From an uncultured Parafilimonas sp. (GTDB taxonomy: Bacteria; Bacteroidota; Bacteroidia; Chitinophagales; Chitinophagaceae), in NCBI GenBank assembly GCA_937892395.1, contig CALAGJ010000055.1:1-29838 (forward strand): a DNA stretch of 29,838 nucleotides. Direction: 5' to 3'. Every line of letters begins with the position of its first letter. Position 1 is the stretch's first letter. Below the pieces are notes generated by a model that did no database searches, had not been told where the DNA came from, and saw only the letters and a program-made list of their open reading frames with translations. A program made the position numbers and the translations under genes. Positions 25,058 through 29,838 of the stretch are shown here, piece after piece.

Positions 25058-25591
25058 TTACCCATTTTTCAATCCATCCATCAGTTTTTCTACAAATTTG
25101 AATGTAGCCGGACAGTAGGCAATGTTTTGCTGAAAGACATGTGCATACTCACTAAATTTCTTTTTGGTATGATGCGGAAAACCTGCACAGTCTGCGGGAC
25201 GCACTTCATAAATACTACATTTATTATCCGTTAAATTAAAAAACTGACAGGGCTGTTTTGTATTCATCCAGTCTTTGTCTTTTTTATCAAAATAGAGCCA
25301 TTTTTCTTTGAAGGCTGCAGTAGTCATGTTCAAATAGGTGGCTATTCTTTTAATGTCTTTTGGTGTAAATGTTGGGGTCATTTTTTTACAGCAATTGCCA
25401 CAAGTTAAGCAATCCGTTTCTTCCCAAACCTCCTTGTCAAACTGCACAGTGAGTGTATGAATATTGGTTGGAGGATTTTTTTCAAGCTTAGTTAGAAAGC
25501 GTTTATACTTTACTTTCCGATATCTTAATTTTTGTTTGAAGGAACGAAGGTTCACGGTCTTATTCATACTTGCTTTTCTGGACTGCGGCAA
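25058..25591 (-). CDS. YkgJ family cysteine-cluster protein
   Basis: The 177-residue cytosolic protein has the cysteine pattern of the YkgJ/zinc- or iron-chelating family (CxxCxxCC): CLTCGNCCKKM, then PCQFFNLTDNKCSIYEVRPA with DCAGFPHH, and a final YCPATFKFVEKL. These proteins probably hold a metal or an iron-sulfur cluster; the function is unknown. The N-terminal 40 residues are very basic. An inner ATG at residue 9 is also possible. It is divergent from xerD, with 69 bases between the starts. Confidence 0.88.
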   Translation of the reverse strand: MPQSRKASMNKTVNLRSFKQKLRYRKVKYKRFLTKLEKNPPTNIHTLTVQFDKEVWEETDCLTCGNCCKKMTPTFTPKDIKRIATYLNMTTAAFKEKWLYFDKKDKDWMNTKQPCQFFNLTDNKCSIYEVRPADCAGFPHHTKKKFSEYAHVFQQNIAYCPATFKFVEKLMDGLKNG

Positions 25592-25660
25592 TATCGGGCA
25601 AAAAAGAAAAATGATATAAAAACTTTTGCAGTATCATGCATCCGATATAAGCAAAAACAG

Positions 25661-26566
25661 ATGTGGGATGTGTATAAAAAAGGGTTTAAAGCATGGTTGC
25701 AATTGGAGCAATCCCTAAGTGATGCTACTATAGAAGCTTATCTTAGGGATATAGTAACACTTACTTCATTCTTAGAATCTACAAATGAAATCGCAGATAC
25801 ACCGGGCAGCATTACTTATGACAGACTTCAAACTTTCATTACCTGGATTGCAGCACTTGGCTTTACAACCACAAGTCAGGCACGCATTCTATCCGGTGTA
25901 AAATCATTTTATAAATATTGCTTAGCTGAGCAGATTACAACAGACGATCCTACTACATTAATTACTGCACCAAAGCTGAGTAGAAAACTTCCCGAAGTAC
26001 TCAGCTTTGCTGAAATAGAAAAAATTATAGCAGCCATAGATTTGAGTAAACCCGAAGGCACCAGAAATAAAGCAATGCTTGAAACCCTCTATAGCTGCGG
26101 GCTGAGGGTAAGTGAATTGATTGCTTTGCGCATCAGTTGTTTGTATTTGCAAGATGGTTTTATACGGGTAATTGGCAAAGGCGATAAAGAAAGGCTTGTG
26201 CCTATAGGTGCAGAAGCTATCAAGTATATACAAATTTATTATGATACAAAACGTCAACTTCAGCAGCCAAATAAATATCAGGATGATATATTATTTTTAA
26301 ACAAAAGAGGCAGTGCTTTAACGAGGGTAATGATTTTTTATATGATCAAAAAACTTTCCGCAGAAGCAGGTATTCAAAAAAAAATATCTCCACATACATT
26401 TAGACATTCCTTTGCCACACATTTAGTAGAAGGTGGTGCAGACCTGCGTGCTGTGCAGGATATGCTGGGCCATGAGAGCATTACCACAACAGAAATATAC
26501 ACACATTTAGATAGAGATTATTTACGGGAAACATTGATGCGGTTTCATCCGGGATATAAAAAATGA
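25661..26566 (+). CDS. xerD: Site-specific tyrosine recombinase XerD
   Basis: XerD works with XerC at the dif site to resolve chromosome dimers at division. The 301 residues comprise a SAM-like N-terminal DNA-binding domain and a catalytic domain. All active-site residues are present: R149 (CGLRVSEL), K173 (GKGDKER), H245 and R248 (HTFRHSFATHL), H271 (LGHES) and nucleophile Y280 (IYTH). Each is one position on from E. coli XerD, which argues strongly for XerD over a mobile-element integrase. An open frame extends upstream to 25532, but the ATG at 25661 gives the family N-terminus and avoids overlap with the divergent gene. Confidence 0.93.
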   Translation: MWDVYKKGFKAWLQLEQSLSDATIEAYLRDIVTLTSFLESTNEIADTPGSITYDRLQTFITWIAALGFTTTSQARILSGVKSFYKYCLAEQITTDDPTTLITAPKLSRKLPEVLSFAEIEKIIAAIDLSKPEGTRNKAMLETLYSCGLRVSELIALRISCLYLQDGFIRVIGKGDKERLVPIGAEAIKYIQIYYDTKRQLQQPNKYQDDILFLNKRGSALTRVMIFYMIKKLSAEAGIQKKISPHTFRHSFATHLVEGGADLRAVQDMLGHESITTTEIYTHLDRDYLRETLMRFHPGYKK

Positions 26567-26636
26567 TAAAAGTTATAATGCAATTGAAGCTGAAATCAGT
26601 AACAACTCCTGAATCATAAATTATAGTCTATTTTTT

Positions 26637-27422
26637 TTACAACGCCCTATCCAAATGGGTATATCCTCCATCTACATATATCAATTGACCAGTGGTGTGT
26701 GAGGATTTTTCGGACAATAAGAATACAACCATATTCGCTATTTCTTCTTCTGTCGTCATTCTCTTTTCTAATGGAATTTTGTCGGTAATTGTTTTCAATT
26801 TTTCTTCTGGGTTTTCAAATGTTTTTATCCAGGATTGATACAAGGGTGTATAACATTCCGCTACAATTACTGCATTTACTCTTATGCCATATTGTAGCAG
26901 TTCTACTGCCCATTCTCTTGTTAATGCATTCCTGCCACCATTTGCTGCGGCATAAGCGGAAGTATTTCCCTGACCTGTGCTTGCAGTTTTTGAGCCTATA
27001 TTTACAATAGCACCTTTACTCTTTTTTAAAGCCGGCAATGCATGGTGTGCCATCAAATAATAATGTACCAAATTTTTATGCAATGAATCCATGAAAGCCT
27101 TGTAGGAACCGGATTCTAAGCCAACACCATCATTTACTCCAGCATTATTTACAAGGCCATCTAAACAATCATATTTTTTGAGCGACGCTGATACAACGGC
27201 ACCGCATTGATCAGGATCTGAAAGTTCTGCTACAAAATAATCTGCTCTGCCTCCAGCATTTTGTATAGCGGCTACAGCTTGTAAGCAATCATCAACATTT
27301 CTACCAATTATTATTGGAACTGCTCCTTCATTTGCCAATGCTTTTGATATACCCAAACCAATACCCTTTGCTCCACCAGTTACAATAATGTGTTTATCTT
27401 TTAGATGTAAGTTCATGATCAA
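26637..27422 (-). CDS. SDR oxidoreductase, probable sugar (L-fucose-type) dehydrogenase
   Basis: The 261-residue short-chain dehydrogenase has the cofactor motif T15-GGAKGIG, the NNAG motif (92-95), S144 and Y157 in place. The expected YxxxK lysine is asparagine (Y157-AAA-N161), which is unusual for an active SDR. The C-terminal YVDGGYTHLDRAL is typical. It is the last gene of a minus-strand operon behind an L-fuconolactonase-like amidohydrolase, so oxidation of L-fucose or a similar sugar to the lactone is the likely role. The motif TGQGNTSAYAAANGG occurs, as I recall, in fucose-type dehydrogenases; this could not be verified here. The enzyme is probably cytosolic and NAD(P)-dependent. Confidence 0.85.
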   Translation of the reverse strand: MIMNLHLKDKHIIVTGGAKGIGLGISKALANEGAVPIIIGRNVDDCLQAVAAIQNAGGRADYFVAELSDPDQCGAVVSASLKKYDCLDGLVNNAGVNDGVGLESGSYKAFMDSLHKNLVHYYLMAHHALPALKKSKGAIVNIGSKTASTGQGNTSAYAAANGGRNALTREWAVELLQYGIRVNAVIVAECYTPLYQSWIKTFENPEEKLKTITDKIPLEKRMTTEEEIANMVVFLLSEKSSHTTGQLIYVDGGYTHLDRAL

Positions 27423-27444
27423 GTTTTTTTAAATACATTTCAAA

Positions 27445-28269
27445 TTAAAGGTGGTAAAATTTATTTGCATTTTTGCCCATCACAGCATCATGTTCTTGCT
27501 GTGAAAAATTCTGTAAATATGTATCTACAAGCCTTAGCCATTCTGTATAATTTCCTGCCAACAGCATTACGGGCCAATCGCTACCAAATAAAATTCGGTC
27601 TATACCAAATGCATCAAAAATGATATCAAAATAGGGATAGATATCCGAGTCTTTCCAGCACCTCCAATCTGCTTCTGTAATGATGCCTGATAATTTACAA
27701 TAAACTGAAGCCGCCTTTGCTATTGCTTTTAAATGAACTGCCCAATCTGCAATTTCTTTTGTTCTTATTTGTGGCTTTGCGCAATGATCAATAATTATTT
27801 TTTGATTTGGCAATGCATCTACAAATTGTATGGCTTCATTCAATTGATTACTATTAATCAACAAATCATACGTGTAGTCATTATCAGACAATAGTGAGAC
27901 ACCTTGTATAAATTGTTTATTCAATAAAAACCCCGCAGGCTCAGCTTGTACGATATGTCTAAATCCTTTTAATTTTTTATGCTGCGCATAATGATGTAGT
28001 TTTTCTTGCAAGTTGTTTGCTTTCAAATCTATCCAACCTACAACTCCTTTTATGTATTCATTTTGCGTAGCAATATCTAATAAAAATTTTGTTTCGGCAT
28101 CAGTTTGATCAGCCTGTACGGCAATGCATCCATCCATTTGATGTGCATGCAGAATGGGTAAAAAATCTTTCGGTAAAAAATCTTTTTGGATGATTTGCAT
28201 ATCATCTGTAATCCATGCATCTTTTATGGAATTATAGTTCCAAAAATGTAGATGACTATCTATTCGCAT
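27445..28269 (-). CDS. Amidohydrolase, L-fuconolactonase-like
   Basis: The 274-residue enzyme belongs to the amidohydrolase_2 group of TIM-barrel hydrolases. It shows the N-terminal metal motif H6-L-H8 (DSHLHFWNY), H162 (IIDHCAKP) and D231 (LFGSDWPV). The family covers lactonases for L-fucono-lactone and related sugar lactones and 2-pyrone-4,6-dicarboxylate. The opening IDSHLHFWNY with AWITDDM is close to the fuconolactonase subgroup. With the SDR dehydrogenase 22 bases downstream, it fits the step from sugar lactone to acid. It is 28 bases past the GH3 gene on the same strand. Confidence 0.85.
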   Translation of the reverse strand: MRIDSHLHFWNYNSIKDAWITDDMQIIQKDFLPKDFLPILHAHQMDGCIAVQADQTDAETKFLLDIATQNEYIKGVVGWIDLKANNLQEKLHHYAQHKKLKGFRHIVQAEPAGFLLNKQFIQGVSLLSDNDYTYDLLINSNQLNEAIQFVDALPNQKIIIDHCAKPQIRTKEIADWAVHLKAIAKAASVYCKLSGIITEADWRCWKDSDIYPYFDIIFDAFGIDRILFGSDWPVMLLAGNYTEWLRLVDTYLQNFSQQEHDAVMGKNANKFYHL

Positions 28270-28297
28270 GCTTCAAAAATTGATTCGATTAGATTGA

Positions 28298-29816
28298 TTA
28301 ATTATCAGTTACAGTAAGTACATCTCTCAGCCTGATATCTTTGGATGATGAGCCAATCATAACTCGAAATGTGCCAGGCTCTGTTATCCATTTCATTTGC
28401 TCATTGAGGAGTTGCAGTTGCATTGCGTTTAGCTGAAAATAAATTGTTTTTTCCTCACCTCGTTCAAGGTGAACTCTTTTAAAATCTTTCAATTGTTTAA
28501 TGGGTTGTGCCACTGAGGCTATTTCATCCCGCACATAAAGTTGCACTACTTCTTCACCTGCCTTTTGACCAATATTTTTTATGCTACAACTTATTGTAAT
28601 AGTATCTTGCAATGTCATGTTTACTTTTGTGAATTGTAAGTTGCTGTATTCAAATTCGGTATAACTTAATCCATATCCAAAAGGAAATAATGGCTGACCT
28701 GTACCATCTCGATAATCATCTCCACGGCCTGTAGGTTTGTGGTTATAAACTAAGGGCAACTGCCCTTCAGTAATAGGAAAACTTATTGGAATTTTTCCTG
28801 ATGGATTTATTTTTCCCAACAAAATATCTGCAATGGCTTCACCACCTGCTTCGCCGGGATACCACACATCCACAATGGCAGCTACACTGTCCATCCATTT
28901 TTTTATGGTGATGGCACTGCCACCAAAAAGCACAACAACAATAGGTTTTCCTGTGGCTGCTAATTGTAGTATCATTTCCTCTTGCCTACCGGGTAGTTGC
29001 AAATAACTTCTATCTTGAAACTCGCCTTCTTCAATGCCTGCGGCCACTATTACCACATCACTTTTATTTGCTAATTGAATGGCTTCAGCTATTTTTTTTG
29101 AACCATCATCAATTAAATCATTTGTCCATATTAATTTAAACCTAGCATTGCCGGCAGGCTCCTTGTATTCTATTTTTATCTTATAGTTTTTATCTTTTTC
29201 AAAATAAAAATCCACCAATGTGGTCTGATAGGACTGACCAGACCAATTGTCTAAGATTAATGCATCATCGATATATAATTTATACCCATCGTTGCCATCA
29301 ATACCAATTTTATATTGGCCTGTAACAGGCGATGTAATACTGCCAATCCATCGTGCAGAAAAGAAGTCATAATTGATGCTGGGGTCAGGAGAAAATAAGG
29401 TCCATTGAAAATTTATAGCATCATCAATGCGCTGTAGTGCAGGTGTACCAGAAAGTTTAATATTATTGAAATAGGTAGCTGACAAGCCTGCGTGTTGTAT
29501 TCCATTTTCGCTGTGCGAAAGATATTTTGACGATACTGTATTCCATTTGTTACCATCACGTCCACAACCCGGTGCATAGTCCACAGAAACGGTATTGTCA
29601 ACAGATGCTTTTAGCCCTGTTAGTAAATTAATGGTCTTATTGCCCTTGCCACTATAGCCCCCCAATCTTGCTTCTATTGCATCTGTACCAATGAGGGCAA
29701 TTTTTTTATAAGAAGTAGATAATGGAAGAATTTGCGGTGCATCATTTTTTAGCAAAACAATAGATTTTTGGGCCACTTCTTTTGCTAATTGATGATGGGC
29801 TTCAAACATGGAGTCC
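28298..29816 (-). CDS. Glycoside hydrolase family 3 with PA14 domain, N-terminal part missing
   Basis: What remains is the C-terminal part of a GH3 enzyme (beta-glucosidase or a related exo-glycosidase). It begins at the linker into the second domain (LAKEVAQKSIVLLKND) and contains a PA14 domain (about 108-232 from the first ATG at 29809). The GH3 C-domain follows with GIEEGEFQDRSYLQLPGRQE and GEAGGEAIADILLGKINPSG, then a fibronectin-like end domain (VVQLYVRDEIASVAQPIKQL). The TIM barrel with the nucleophile is absent because the contig stops here, not because the gene is broken. The frame stays open to the adapter. It heads the operon with the amidohydrolase and SDR genes. The sugar specificity is unknown. 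Confidence 0.9.
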
Positions 29817-29838
29817 AGATCGGAAGAGCGTCGTGTAG
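29817..29838. other. Illumina adapter sequence at the contig end (artefact)
   Basis: The last 22 bases, beginning AGATCGGAAGAGC and ending GTCGTGTAG, match the Illumina TruSeq universal adapter read-through sequence. They are not genomic. The GH3 gene is truncated at this point, and any protein read across it would carry false residues. Confidence 0.97.

Noticed and set aside
25053..25077. Dyad ATGGATT/AATCCAT between the converging SprT-like and YkgJ-type genes, considered as a terminator
   Set aside because: The stem is short, most of it is within the YkgJ coding sequence and no T-run follows on the plus strand.
25532..25660. Upstream extension of xerD
   Set aside because: It overlaps the divergent YkgJ-type gene and adds residues with no match to XerD; the ATG at 25661 places all catalytic residues as in E. 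coli XerD.

Overview
This is about 30 kb of AT-rich DNA from a member of the Bacteroidota, most likely a Chitinophagaceae-type organism. The evidence is a type IX secretion (T9SS) C-terminal sorting domain on a secreted protease, a DUF4249 lipoprotein, a CarboxypepD-reg/TonB receptor, a DUF6660-like protein and the lack of Shine-Dalgarno sequences. The family-level placement is inference. The last 22 bases (29817-29838) match an Illumina TruSeq adapter, so the window ends at a contaminated contig end.

Region 1 (1-9839) is a defence island read entirely on the + strand. It is a complete type I restriction-modification operon (hsdM, hsdS, hsdR) with five accessory genes between the core genes: a dinD-like gene with a premature stop, a GxxExxY protein with PD-(D/E)XK-like residues, a DNA-binding protein paired with a Doc-type toxin, and a four-helix-bundle (S23/IVP-type) protein. 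Several of these carry insertion marks. The four-helix-bundle gene sits inside a 21-bp inverted repeat (20/21 identity). The first target-recognition domain of hsdS lies between a related inverted repeat. The GxxExxY gene is flanked by a 43-bp direct duplication of the hsdS 3' end. The inverted repeats are built from a degenerate 7-bp unit, TTA[A/T]C[A/C]A, which I did not notice elsewhere in the window. This repeat-bounded cassette structure is the most novel signal here.

Region 2 (9840-10764) holds a decayed IS1380-type transposase and a strong terminator, and marks the right edge of the island.

Region 3 (10765-22375) is ordinary chromosome: a large secreted M12B-type metalloprotease with a T9SS signal, an orphan DUF4249 lipoprotein, rlmH, an orphan hybrid histidine kinase, a CBS protein with a dipeptide epimerase (two-gene operon), L-serine dehydratase and a secreted subtilase.

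Region 4 (22376-23852) is a decayed metal-type locus: an apparently intact DUF6660-like gene followed by a TonB-dependent receptor broken by a stop codon, two frameshifts and a large deletion.

Region 5 (24034-26566) has a small AtpI-like membrane protein overlapping a SprT-like metallopeptidase gene, a YkgJ-type cysteine-cluster protein and the tyrosine recombinase XerD. Region 6 (26637-29816) is a minus-strand operon for sugar breakdown: a PA14-containing GH3 glycosidase (5' end cut off by the contig end), an L-fuconolactonase-like amidohydrolase and an SDR dehydrogenase with an unusual active site. I saw no tRNA, rRNA or CRISPR array.
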